A stretch of DNA of 64,000 nt from Cryptomeria japonica (GCF_030272615.1 NC_081411.1:153377971-153441970), one strand, 5' to 3'; positions 11,077 to 21,262 are shown, counted from the first letter of the stretch. The notes: generated from the sequence alone by a model not told the origin. A program made the numbers and translations.

Positions 11077-12537
11077 TGTAGACACCTAAAAATGGTCAAC
11101 GCTTGTGGAGTCATACTTTAACATTTGCGCATTGCCTCATTTTAGGTTTTTTGTGTCGCATTAACATTTCTCCTATGTCATGCACTTGGTTTTTATCATT
11201 TTCAAGCATCGAGTCTTTCTTCTGTATTCTTCATTCATCTCGCTCTCAAATTTGGTCTTGTCGACAACACTATCCAGTCATGATTTTGATCGATTTTATC
11301 CTGTCGCATCAATGTGCGTGCTCATTTTTTTGGACATCGTCAATCCTAATTAGGGTTTTGTCCTCTTATCAATCTTATCATCTGGCGATCGATTTGTCAT
11401 TGACCATTGTCATTTTCAATCTTGTCGTCTTTCAATCTATTTTGTCATCGATTCTTGTCCTCTTGTCAATCTTGTCATTTTGCGATCGATTTGTCATCGA
11501 TCGTTGTTTGTCTCAATTATGTCAATTTGGATCAATTAGTCATTATTCCTTGTCAATTGGTGCATTTATCAATCAAATCATTTATCACATTGGTCCTTTG
11601 TTAATCTGAATCATGATCGAGTCAATTTTCTTTCATCAAGACCTAATTGTCATCTTTGCATTACTAATTCATCTTCTAGGGTTTCGTGATTTAATCATTT
11701 AACCTTGTTTGTCATTTCTCCCTTTAGGATTAATAAATTATTTATTTATCCTAAGTCTTCTCATCACAATTAAATGTTCATTTAATTGGCTAGTTATTCC
11801 TTTTTTTGTGAATTAATTAATAAATGACAAATTATTAATTAATTCACCTAATTTATCTTAATTCCTAATTTCCTCTTTTTCTAATTTCCTAATTCCTCTT
11901 TTTCTAATTTTCTATTTTCTAAATTCCTAATTTCATTTCTCTCCTATTTTTCTCCTAACTTCATGGGAATGACATAGAAATTTGTCATAATTTGTCATAA
12001 TTGACAATCAATCAATTTTTGACATAGAAATTTGTCATAAATTGTCATAAATTATCAATCAATCAATTTTGCATAGAAAGTGCATAATTTGTCATAAATT
12101 TGTCATAATTGACATAATTGATTTGCAATTTCCATTTGAATCTCTTCATGCTAATTTGATCATTTCTCCAATTTATCTATAAATTGGATGAATTTCTTCA
12201 ATCTCAATCTAATAATCGCTTGTTTTGAATTACTTTGTCGAATCAATCACGCTTCGAGTACTCTTGAGCAATCATCTTGTCTACTTGCTTTCATATCATG
12301 ATCATGCACTAGTAGGTGAGATCCACAACAAAGCTATTTGGGGAAGAAAGAAGGACAATGGAGCTACGTGAAGGAAGCATTTAGATCTACATTTGGTTTG
12401 CATAGTCTTTAGTTTTGAATGTTTCATTTTCATGTCTTTATTGAGTGTGTTAGGATTGATCATTGCAATCTACTTTTGTGATTGAGATAGATTAGTATTT
12501 TGATTTTCTTGTGATGATTTCCGATTTCCTAGCTACA
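11077..12537 (+). repeat. Gypsy-1 5' LTR
   Basis: 1461 bp. Contains a direct duplication of about 97 bp (starting 11359 and 11456) built of TTGTCAT/GATCGATTTGTCAT words, and near 11975-12120 many copies of AATTTGTCATAA. A TATA-like box at about 12178 is embedded in a palindrome. Small indels distinguish it from the 3' copy (about 1419 bp), mainly near 11515 and 11880. Confidence 0.9.
12168..12187 (+). promoter_or_regulatory. Gypsy-1 LTR TATA box inside a palindrome
   Basis: CCAATTTAT-CT-ATAAATTGG is a 9-bp inverted repeat with a 2-base centre; the TATAAAT of the likely promoter lies across it. Also present at about 22309-22331 in the 3' LTR. Gypsy-2 LTRs have a shorter version. Confidence 0.6.
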
Positions 12538-12554
12538 TTAATTGGTGAAATCGG
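12521..12554 (+). promoter_or_regulatory. Gypsy-1 LTR/internal junction hairpin with primer-site candidate
   Basis: CCGATTTC at the LTR end pairs perfectly with GAAATCGG at 12547-12554. The loop holds the LTR end and TGG (12543-12545), which begins the primer site candidate TGGTGAAATCGG. The tRNA is not identified; the sequence is not the common Met or Asp type. Confidence 0.4.
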
Positions 12555-12644
12555 CGTGAAACTAACCATCTAACCCCTTAACTATGTTTTTGAGTGCTTT
12601 TGAGCTGATTTGCAGGTGAAAAATCCAAGAAACGGAGCAATTCA

Positions 12645-12825
12645 GACCTTTCTGGGAACTTCTGCACCCGTGTCAAAGAGATCTGTGCCTGTGTAAGCAC
12701 TTCTGCACTTGTGTAAAATGTTCTGTGCCTATGTAGGGTACACAGGCGCAGCTTTATGCAACATAGGTGCAACTTGATGGGTTTTGCGCCTGTGTTAAGG
12801 CAATTTGCGCTTGTGGAAAAAAATA
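12645..12825 (+). repeat. Gypsy-1 leader word tract (TGCGCCTGTGT)
   Basis: About eight variants of TGCGCCTGTGT at irregular 15-30 bp spacing: CTGCACCCGTGT, CTGTGCCTGTGT, CTGCACTTGTGT, CTGTGCCTATGT, TTGCGCCTGTGT, TTGCGCTTGTG, and the reverse forms ACACAGGCGCAG and ACATAGGTGCAAC. Linkers are unrelated. Most differences are C/T or G/A changes at CG or CA. The same word recurs at 20625-20745. Confidence 0.75.
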
Positions 12826-13199
12826 AATAAATAAATTTTTTTTTGCATTCTATTTCTGCATTTTGGTTTTCTTTGGTACTGATTCTCTGTGCAGAACCTC
12901 GACATATGCATGGAAAAGACAACAAATGAAACTACTAACACATTTTGTGCAGGTTCAATAGTCAAAGACTAAACATATCAAACTTCTAAGTTGGGTTTTG
13001 CAGGTTGCCTTGGACTACAATTAAACTTTGTGTTTGTAATTAATGTTTAGGCACCTAGTGATTTCTAAATAGGATGGAATGAGTGTATATTTACTTTGAT
13101 TGTTGAGTTTGACATTGGAGTAGGAGAGTATGCTCTCATCCTTCTTAGGGTGATCAGAAATCCAGATCTTCAATACCATGCTCATGTTTTTGATTGTGT

Positions 13200-13735
13200 G
13201 TCACCTTTAGAGGGCCTGCCTTCCTGACCATTTACTTTTGCAAGCAAGTGATAATCGTGAGAAGGGAACGACCCAAAGTGAGTACGGCTAGAATACCTTG
13301 GCATTCTAACTCACTATAAACAAATACTTGATGGGCGAAAGCTTTGGAGGAAGGGTTACGTGGGAATTGCAGTTACTTGGGAAGTGATGACCCTTGAACT
13401 CTTTCTCATATCAACATCTAAGTAGGACCTCACGGTCTAAATCGTGCTTGCGCGACTAAATTTGTTTGGTATCTTGGTGAGCTTATGTCTCAATCACGCT
13501 TGCGTGACACCAAGAAATAACGTTGAACAAAAATCCTTACTAAACACCTTGTATTTAGAGGCCAAAAATCCTTCTAGTTGCTTGAGAAGGACAATTTCGG
13601 ATACTTGGAAGAGATACTAAGTTTGCCATGGGGAGATTTCCATGGGGACTGATGCTTGGCTACCCTGAGAAGTGAGTGTCGTGGAGGGGAGCCCGTGGGG
13701 TCAAGCATCTATGTATTCTCCTTGAATCTCATAAC
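13200..13735 (+). ncRNA. Gypsy-1 conserved leader domain with hairpins
   Basis: Untranslated block also found in Gypsy-2 (58160-58680, minus) and Gypsy-3 (42170-42650). Shared pieces in order: CCTTTAG..GGCCTGCC.TCCTGA (13203-13226); GGAACGACCC plus a GTGAGT...ACTCAC hairpin (13278-13314) followed by TATAAACAAA; twin TTGCG hairpins (13442-13455, 13494-13507), the second inside the 8-bp stem TCTTGGTG/CACCAAGA (13472-13515); CTTACTAAACACCTTG; and TGAGTGTCGTGGAGGGGAGC (about 13674). Likely acts as RNA, for example in packaging, dimerisation or translation; that is inference. Confidence 0.6.
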
Positions 13736-14495
13736 GAGTCTACCTCTCAAGTACCTACTATCCTTGCCATCCATAAGAAATATGTGAATGAGCATGATTG
13801 TCTTGAGTCTAAGTTGAAGTATCTTGTCTTCTTTGCTTATCAAAAGTTGAGTTGTGTCTCATTTCAAAAACAAGACAAATTGATTCAAAACAAGGTTAAA
13901 CACAAGAACATTTCATCCAAGAAAGTTCAAAGCATCTTCAAACATGTTGTCAAACATTGTTCAAAATCTTGTCTCAACATTCATGTCACTTAGATTTAGG
14001 TTCATCTTAGGTTTGCATTTTGCAAAGTCATTTGTCAAGTACCAAGGTTAGGTTCCACCTAGGTCATACTCCTTTGCATATCAATAAGAGTCATCCATTT
14101 GCATGTTTCCTCTTGCATTAGAGTAATACCATTGTCATACATTCATATTTGCATACCCTAGGTCTCTTCATTAAGCTTAGGTCATTATCATATCATATTA
14201 GGGTCATTTGCATAGTAATTGTCCCTTTGCATATAGTGCCAAAACTAGGTTTTGTCATACTTGAGTAATGCAAATCTTTGATACAACCCTAAGTCATTGT
14301 TAAGAAGTCTAGACCTTATCAAACTTTTATGTTTTTGTCATCAATATCATTTGGTCAAACCTAGCTTAGTAGCCAAGCATATTAGGGGAGACATTGTCAT
14401 TTTGTCCTTTTGTCACTTGGTCCTTTTGTCCTTTGAGGTCTTGGCTTCATTTCAACTTCCCAAGGTTGAGTCTTTAGGTTTGCATTCCAAAAAGT
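13736..14495 (+). other. Gypsy-1 leader, no assigned feature
   Basis: Continues from the leader domain towards the accessory frame. Short ORFs here show no family features. The words GTCATTTGCAT and TAGGTCA recur. Nothing functional recognised. Confidence 0.4.
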
Positions 14496-14499
14496 TTGT

Positions 14500-17206
14500 C
14501 AAAATCTTGAAAAACAACCAAAACTAGAGGAGAAACTAGCTCAAGAAAATGAGATTTTTGAACAAAGAATGAAAAACATTGAGAAGAATAGATCACAAAT
14601 GTCCAAAATGTTTCAAAAATTTCCAGGTCAAAATCCAAAGATTGAGCCAATTGATGTAAGATCTCTTCTTGAATGATCAGACATACCAGCTCTCCTCTCC
14701 CAAATAGAGATGATGAAACAATTTCAAGAAAGGAGACAACATCAACAACAACATTATGTGCCTCCACAACAAGAACAAGAAGGTGTTTACTATCAATCAG
14801 ATTTTCAACCATCACAACCAATGGTTCAACCAATTGTCCAACATATTCAACCAACACAACCAATGGTCCAATTTCAACAATATGTCCAACCAACTATACA
14901 ATGTCAACAAATAGTTCAACCAATGGTGGAATATCAATGTCAACAACCACAACCAAACATTCAAAAACAAAGGTTGCAGCACACACCAACCCAAGTTTCA
15001 AACATGTCAGAACAATTGAACCAAGTCCAATATCAAAACATGACATCAAACCAACTCCTTGCCAAACAAGTTCAAATTCCAGATACAACTATGGCAAAAC
15101 CTTGAAAGAAAGGTGGCTTTATTGCAATGATCTTAAGGAAACTACCAAGTGAGTTCTTTGAGGAAGATCAAGATAATACAACTATGTCTACACTTATGTC
15201 TAGCAATGTCTCATCCCCCCACAAACAAATTGACTCTCCAGTGGCATCTATCCCTACACCTTTAGAAGTTTCCTAAGAACCTTCCATATTGTCCTCATCA
15301 AACAATACACCCAAGGATGCAATTATCCAAGGGCTATCCATAATTGATTGCCATGATAATCCAGTTCATGATGCACATCCTTGTCATGTTTCAGAAATAC
15401 AAGACCCAATGCCACCATGCACTTTATTGCCATTGCCTATTTTAGAGGACCCCATTCGAAGTCCCTATTCCTCATGTTCAAGCATTGATTCCTTGCCAGA
15501 ATCCATCACAAATGTTCAAAGTGCATTTCCTTCATGCCAAAACATTGATTCCTTGTCAGAATCCTCCATGCATATCCAAAGTCTAACCCCATGTCAAGAG
15601 GATAATTTAGAGCATAAAGAAATGCATGTTAAAACAGATCAAGATCAAGATCCCGAAACCTTATCATCCCATCCAATTGTTGACCAGGACCCCATGTTCT
15701 GAGAAACTCATGATGATTCCCCTATTCTTGTCCATCCTATCCAAAGTCCTATTGACACTCCATTCCCCGAGCAAGATCAAGATACCCCAGTTCATCCAAT
15801 CCCAAATGATCCCATTCCATTTCATGAACACAATGTCCTTTCAAATCCCATTGACATTCCACTTCCTCAGAAAGCTCAAGATATCCCTTCCATCCTTTCC
15901 AATGATCCCATTGAAAGTCAAGAGCAAAGCACCTTTGAAGGGGATTCCAATGATCTTCCTCCTTGTCAAGATCAAATTATTCCTTCAGATCCTCCACAAG
16001 ATCCACTTGTTCCTCCATCTCCTTGTCCTAATGCTCCATATACACTCCCAGATTGCATTTCTTTTGATGATCCCATTCCATCTCTTGAAGAGCCTGTCAT
16101 TGAACCATGTCCACTTCATGATCCTAGTCCCTCTCATGATCCTAATCCCCCTCATGATTCTAATGTGTCAGTGCAAGATGTTCATGAACCCTCGGCATGC
16201 ATAATGGGTTCTTCCACTTTGGTGCAATCCGATCCACTTCAAGATCTCATTATTTCTCTCATATCATATCCACCTCATAATGGACTCGCGTCTTCTTCCC
16301 AAAGAAAAGAGTATCCTACAAGTCAAGATATTCATAAAGGAAAAGGAGTAGACCTTCATGAGAAAGAATCCCTTCATGTTAAAGAAAATATTAAGGGTCA
16401 TGTCTACACAACTCACTCTCAAGACATTGGTATCCCTCCATCAAAATCAAAACATATCCCTTCCCCATCATGCCTTCCATCCATCTTAGGTCCTTATATC
16501 CCTTCATCCTCTATGCAAGGTCAACAAAGGCACACATCCTTGAGTAAATTCCATCCATCCAAAAGAAGTCCATTTCATTCATATCCATCCATGCATTCAT
16601 TTCCCCCTCCAAGCAATTTGGATGCCAAGTATAAAAGTCATAAGTCTAGAAATCCACATGTATTCAAGGATCAACATGTCCAATATAATCGACATGTCAA
16701 AACAAAGAACAATATGATCTATAAACAAAAAAATATATCCAAAAGGCCATAAAGGCCCACTGAGCAAAATAAAGCAAAGTCAAAATCTATATTGGGTTCC
16801 TAAATCCCTTATGCAAGCAATGCACTCCAAGGAACCACAAAAGTATGAAAAATAAAAAACCATGTGGATCCCTAAGCAGCTCCTTGAAGCACAAAAGCCT
16901 AAAGAAACATCCAACTTGGCATCCAAAGTTGCTATTCCTCCATCCAAACCTCTCAAATTTGTCCCTCCATCACCTTCTTCATCCATTTTGGGCCCTTATG
17001 TCCGCAAATCCCTAGCTATTCCTTCAACAAAATCTTCATATCCAAAACCCACTCTTCCTCCATTAGTCCATCACCCCTCAAGGTGTGTGCCAATGTTGAT
17101 CTTGCCTTCATTTCCATCCAGTGAAGCCCAATTCTTCCAATATCCTATCCATTATCCAATGCATATTTTCCATCCTTCGATCCCTTTGATCCCATCCTTT
17201 GCATAA
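14500..17206 (+). pseudogene. Gypsy-1 accessory protein (coiled coil, Gln-rich, then Pro/Ser-rich), broken
   Basis: One frame runs from about 14500 to 16752, interrupted by stops at about 14674, 15103, 15274 and 15700; after the stop at 16750-16752 the homologous reading continues one frame over to 17206. N-terminus: short coiled coil (residues 1-60), then a Gln-rich part with QPMVQ repeats, then a long Pro/Ser/Asp part with HDPSPSHDP repeats and the motif SILGPY near 16482 and 16984. C-terminal pieces SNLDA..K.HK...P...KDQHV and MWIPK are shared with the Gypsy-2 frame at 55300-57312. No enzyme motif. It occupies the gag-pol position and may be a gag-like or RNA-binding protein; function unknown. 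Confidence 0.65.
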
Positions 17207-17359
17207 ATCCTTGCCTTAGTTTCATCTTATTTTCCATGTCCTTATCCTACCAACGTCTTTGAGCATACTTTTAAAGGTCATGGTCCATTTTTTTCAAGGC
17301 TACTATCCAAACAAAAAGACGCTTGAGTCCTTCTTCCATCCCCTATCATGTGTCCATCT

Positions 17360-17560
17360 TCTATTGAAAAAGTCAAAATCAAAAAAAAAAAAAAAAAATT
17401 GAAAAATGTCCTAAAAAAATATCTTAAAAATTGAAAAATGTCCTGAAAAAATCTCTAAAAATCAAATAATGTCCTGAAAAAATTTTAAAAAATTGAAAAA
17501 TGTCTTGAGAAAATCCCTAAAAAGTCATAAAAAGTCTTGAAAAAAAATGAACAAAACATT
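17360..17560 (+). repeat. Gypsy-1 A-rich tract
   Basis: Poly(A) run followed by imperfect repeats of TTGAAAAATGTCCTGAAAAA. Gypsy-4 has the same AAAATGTCCTGAAAAA phrase (minus strand near 37465-37520), and Gypsy-2 and Gypsy-3 have A-rich tracts in the same place after their ORFs. Confidence 0.7.
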
Positions 17561-18700
17561 TCAAAACATTAAAATCCAAAAAACAAGCATTTTGCAATAA
17601 ATGATCCCTTTTGTGCATAAGACAAATCACTGAGTATACATCCAACGACACTCAATCCAACACTATGCTTTAATGAAATCATGCATAAACAGATGAACTC
17701 TTTCAATCAAACCAGACATTCAAACTGATCAAAAAGTGTCATATCAATCAACCTCAAAATCAATTCATCCTTGGCATACTATCATGGGTCTTATACAGGG
17801 TGTGGTATACTCGAAACCAGACTGTGTCCTATCTTAGACGGGGTACCGCATGTCCTGAAACCAGACAACATGATCGTCCTATCAGCACTTTCAACTTTTG
17901 ACAATGAAGATCAAGATGTTTGTTTGATTTGTTGGAATTTGTGCATCTTATCTTTTTATTGATTTATCTTTGGCTTCGGTCATGTTCCTATGTTGCTCGA
18001 TGATGTCACTAAGTGATTTAGAGTGACCGGGATGGTTCATGGTCCTTTTCTTTTTTGTTGTGATTGTTGTTTGTCTATGATGTGTCTGTCTTTTGCAAAA
18101 AGGGTTGCATTTCAGCTCTGGCCTTCAATGCCATGATGCTACGCATCCATTTTGCTACATTAAAATAAAGGTTCTCACCTACAAAGTGCATTACTGAAAG
18201 CAAGTTTTTTTTTCGTCTCTAACCGTCCTCTATTTCATTTCTTCTTACTAACATTTCTTCCATCAGTTCGGATAGTCAGTTTGGTCTAGTGCTCCGATTT
18301 CCCCAAACACATATGTTGCATCCTACATCCATTTGGTTAGTACATTTGCATTACATCAAGCCTCACATCAAGCATTTTATCCATTTCATATTATCAATGC
18401 ATCAAAAACACATAAAAAAATACATTCATACATGTTCCACAAAGGTATATAAACAGTGCATAAGTCATCCATACATGAAAAATATAGCTATCAGTCATAA
18501 CACATTGCATCCCATCATATCGATGCATATCATATCATATGTCACAATAATATCGGAGTACAAAATTGGACTGTCTGTCCTAAGTATGGCCCGCAGGCTG
18601 ACTACAAAATGTCAAACTACATAAATGTCCATTGTCTATCATAAGGAGCACGTGCCTCTATCACTGGGTGCTCCCTCTGTCCTCCTCATCCCTGCCATGT
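17561..18700 (+). other. Gypsy-1 spacer between accessory frame and antisense gene
   Basis: No coding signal. GAAACCAGAC occurs twice (about 17813 and 17858) beside GGTATAC/GGTACCGC. From about 18300 it is rich in CAT/ATC words and probably forms the 3' untranslated end of the antisense gene. Confidence 0.4.
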
Positions 18701-18729
18701 CTTGCGGATGATGTCCCTCCTAGTCTTGG

Positions 18730-20443
18730 CTATGGTGGTCTCATAGGTCCACTCACCCCGATGCTGCTCAATGACCTCCGAGAGCGTGCCCTACTCTCTG
18801 TCCTCGATCGTGTCTGATATGATGCTACTCTCTGCTCTGGTGGGACTGCGCTCTCATATAGTGTCCTCCAATGGCGTATCTCCTCTCCGGATTCTACCAA
18901 CATCTGTGCCATCTCGCATGCACTGGCATCCCAAATGGACCCAATATACTCAGTGACTCTCTGTTCTTCTCGCTGTGCCTGAGCTATTGCTGCATCTCGA
19001 GCCACTGTGAGTCTGGCTATCTCCACTTTGAACTGCTCATGCTCTCTCTCTAAAGTCGCAATATGATCATGCTGACTCGCTATGGTAGCCCTGCACATCT
19101 CCATCATCCTCATCGCCATCCTCATCATCCCCATCATCCTCATCTCCATCCTCATCATCCCCATCATCCTCATCTCCATCCTCATCCTCCCCATCATCCT
19201 CATCCCCACCCTCATCCTCCTCGTCCTCATCATCTCCCTCCTCCTATCCTGTGAGTGGGAAGTCCTCCTGTCACCTTGATACTAGAATATCCAGATTTGT
19301 CAATGGCACTGGCCGTAGTCATGCAAACCATCTCTCATACTCGTCTGTCATCCCGGCATCTACTACATCTAATCTCCAATCCCACTGTCTCTGCTGTAGC
19401 TGTGAGAAGTTTGTATATGCCATGTGTGGCTGAATCATACTCCCCCACTAACTCGTTTCTCTGTGAGATCGGGCAAAGTGTGCAGTCCTCCTAGGTACAT
19501 CCTACCTCTCTTCAAACTGTCGTCTGACTCTCTCTGGAAGGTACAACTCAATCACTCTCTGGTGATTCACTGGTCGCCCAATCAGGTACCTCTCCTATCT
19601 ACAATAAGGTAGCTCCTCACTATCATCTGACCATCCCGGGCAATCACGATATGGCCTCCATGTGAACTCTCTCAATTTGCCTAGCTCATGTCGCCAGTAC
19701 AATATGTATCCAAACGGACCCTGTCTCAGTGCTCCCCCATAGTAGTACACATATGGTCAGTGTGGTACTACCTGTCTCTCTACAATCGGTCGACATATGG
19801 CTATGTGCTCAAATGCCCATACCTGTAGCAATGTGACTCCATAGCTCAAAGTCTGCACTCCCTAATATGCTATCTGATGCAACTAAAAATATAGCATAGC
19901 AAGTACACATGGTCCCCATGCGTAGACCATCCCCTCTATCACCATCCGCTCTAGCACTCTTCCCCATCCAATAGGGAATCCATGTCCTTGTCTATCTCCT
20001 GCTAGTAGACATGCTATCACCATTGCTATCACCACATATCGTCGATCATACTCTGATGCCATAGTCTCCCAGCCGATCTCCCTCTCTACGATATCCAGAT
20101 CATCTGCGTCACACTCAAATAAGCAGCACAATGCATCTCTCCCTGTCACTGGGCCATACTCTATCAGCTCTCCATGAATCAAAATGCGGAGGATACGCCA
20201 TACATCCTCTAGTGTCACAGTCGCCTCTCCAATCGCCAGATGGAAAGAGGAGGTCTCCGAATGCCATCGCTCTGCCAATGCGGTAAGCAGTCCTATGTTT
20301 GCCCTAATCTCGGGCATGAATGTGACATAGTATATCCCCAGTCCTGCTAATGTATCTCTGTCTGTGCTCCTAAGTCTATGTCATAGCATGAAGCAGTCAG
20401 GTCGGTTCTCCCGTGTGATCAATGGATACTGTCGACTCTGCAT
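18730..20443 (-). pseudogene. Plant mobile domain (PMD) gene, antisense in Gypsy-1
   Basis: Minus-strand ATG at 20443 opens a protein whose residues about 50-190 carry the plant mobile domain (aminotransferase-like domain of the MAIN/MAIL family): ETSSFHLAIGEATVTLEDVW, GHGFPIGWGRVLERMV and AWGPCVLAMLY. TAG stops follow at about 19883 and 19865, where Gln is likely; coding remains (QVWAFEH, DAGMTDEYERWFA) continue to an acidic linker coded by the repeat at 19090-19240 and a C-terminal coiled coil (19090-18760), the latter in a shifted frame. Known family members act in gene silencing and development and are often found in transposons. Homologous genes lie antisense in Gypsy-3 and Gypsy-4. Confidence 0.85.
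19090..19245 (-). repeat. Microsatellite coding the acidic linker of the PMD protein
   Basis: CATCCTCATCNCCATC units on the plus strand; on the minus strand GATGAGGATG repeats that read Asp/Glu/Gly (DEDGDEDD) in the gene frame. Length change here would alter an acidic linker, not destroy the domain. Other frames give His/Pro or Met/Arg runs that are not real proteins. Confidence 0.7.
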
Positions 20444-20624
20444 CACAATTGGGGCATATTTTGTCAATTTTAGGGTTTGCTCCTATGGGTTGCGTTTCCT
20501 CATTTCATCCACAAATCAGGGTGTTTTTCATCTAATCTGACCTATCCTACCCTTATCCCCCCTTTCCGGATCATTTGCATGTTGTTTTGACCAAAATTAG
20601 GGTTTCCATTGCACAATTGCACCC

Positions 20625-20745
20625 GTGTGATGAGTCATGCGCCTGTGTCACATGTCCTGCGCCTGTGTCTCCCTACACAAGTGTAGAAGACATCACACAA
20701 GCGTAGGATTCGCCCTACACAAGCGTAGAAGTCATTTTCTGCATT
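20625..20745 (-). repeat. Word tract in the leader of the antisense PMD gene
   Basis: CACCCGTGTG, ATGCGCCTGTGT, CTGCGCCTGTGT, then the opposite orientation ACACAAGTGTAGAAG, ACACAAGCGTAGGA and ACACAAGCGTAGAAG. Same word as the sense leader tract at 12645-12825. It lies between the PMD start codon (20443) and its TATA-like box. Confidence 0.65.
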
Positions 20746-20766
20746 TCCTGTGGGCCCCGCAATGTC

Positions 20767-20820
20767 CTGCAAGCAAGTCAAATTCATAAAATTGAAAACA
20801 TGGGTTTTTGAGATACATAC
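20767..20820 (-). other. Possible short intron in the PMD leader
   Basis: On the minus strand AGCG/GTATGTATC (donor) at 20820 and TTGCTTGCAG (acceptor) ending at 20767. The donor context AGCGGTA is repeated in the Gypsy-4 PMD leader (AGCGGTAAGTGATC, donor at 33389). At 54 nt it would be unusually short for a plant, so the donor may use a later acceptor, e.g. GTGATGCAG near 20441. Confidence 0.35.
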
Positions 20821-20980
20821 CGCTGCTCCTGCGTCGTCTGGTCATCTGAATGTGCGTACACATTCTCTGAGGTGATCTGCCCTTGGAATGTTCACCATCT
20901 CTCAGTAAGTGTCCTTTTCCAGAGCAACAAATTCTCTTCTTGTGCTAGTGCAAATGAGCAATTTTCACTCTCTTGGTCTC

Positions 20981-20987
20981 ATTTATA
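20981..20987 (-). promoter_or_regulatory. TATA-like box of the antisense PMD gene
   Basis: Minus strand ATCTATAAATGAGACC, about 540 bp before the PMD start codon, upstream of the word tract and donor site. Same order as in Gypsy-4. Confidence 0.4.
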
Positions 20988-21215
20988 GATCTTTATCAGT
21001 ACATAGATGGACGTGCACCCTCTCCATCTTATGTTGGTCATGGTCTTTTGTGTCGTTAATTGCTTGTATTTCATGCATCCGATATCCGATTGTCAATCCG
21101 TTCGATCCTATCATTTCTTATTGATCAATTGGCCTCTTTTTTGGATGTTTCTAGCCAATTCCTCGAGGGGGCATGCATATGTCATTATTATTGTCTGGGG
21201 CATTTTCATTATTGT

Positions 21216-21262
21216 TCTTTGAAATAACGCTTAAAATCACATTGTCTCAAAGAGGGGAAAAA
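21216..21262 (+). promoter_or_regulatory. Gypsy-1 polypurine tract with overlapping hairpin
   Basis: AAAGAGGGGAAAAA ends at the LTR start 21263 and is the plus-strand primer. TCTTTGA (21216-21222) pairs with TCAAAGA (21247-21253), whose 3' half is the beginning of the polypurine tract. Same design in Gypsy-2 and Gypsy-4. Confidence 0.75.

Noticed and set aside
11103-11609. 168-codon ORF as a gene
   Set aside because: It lies inside the Gypsy-1 LTR, recurs in the other LTR with indels, and consists of TTGTCAT-word translations.
13676-13993. Gypsy-1 105-codon ORF as a leader gene
   Set aside because: Its start uses a different frame from the block shared with Gypsy-2, and no similarity continues downstream.
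14473-14893. Minus-strand ORF opposite the Gln-rich region
   Set aside because: Val/Leu-rich shadow of CAA/CCA-rich sequence in the sense accessory frame.
19063-19254. His/Pro-rich or Met/Arg-rich proteins
   Set aside because: They are other frames of the GATGAG microsatellite; the PMD frame gives an acidic linker with homologous flanks.
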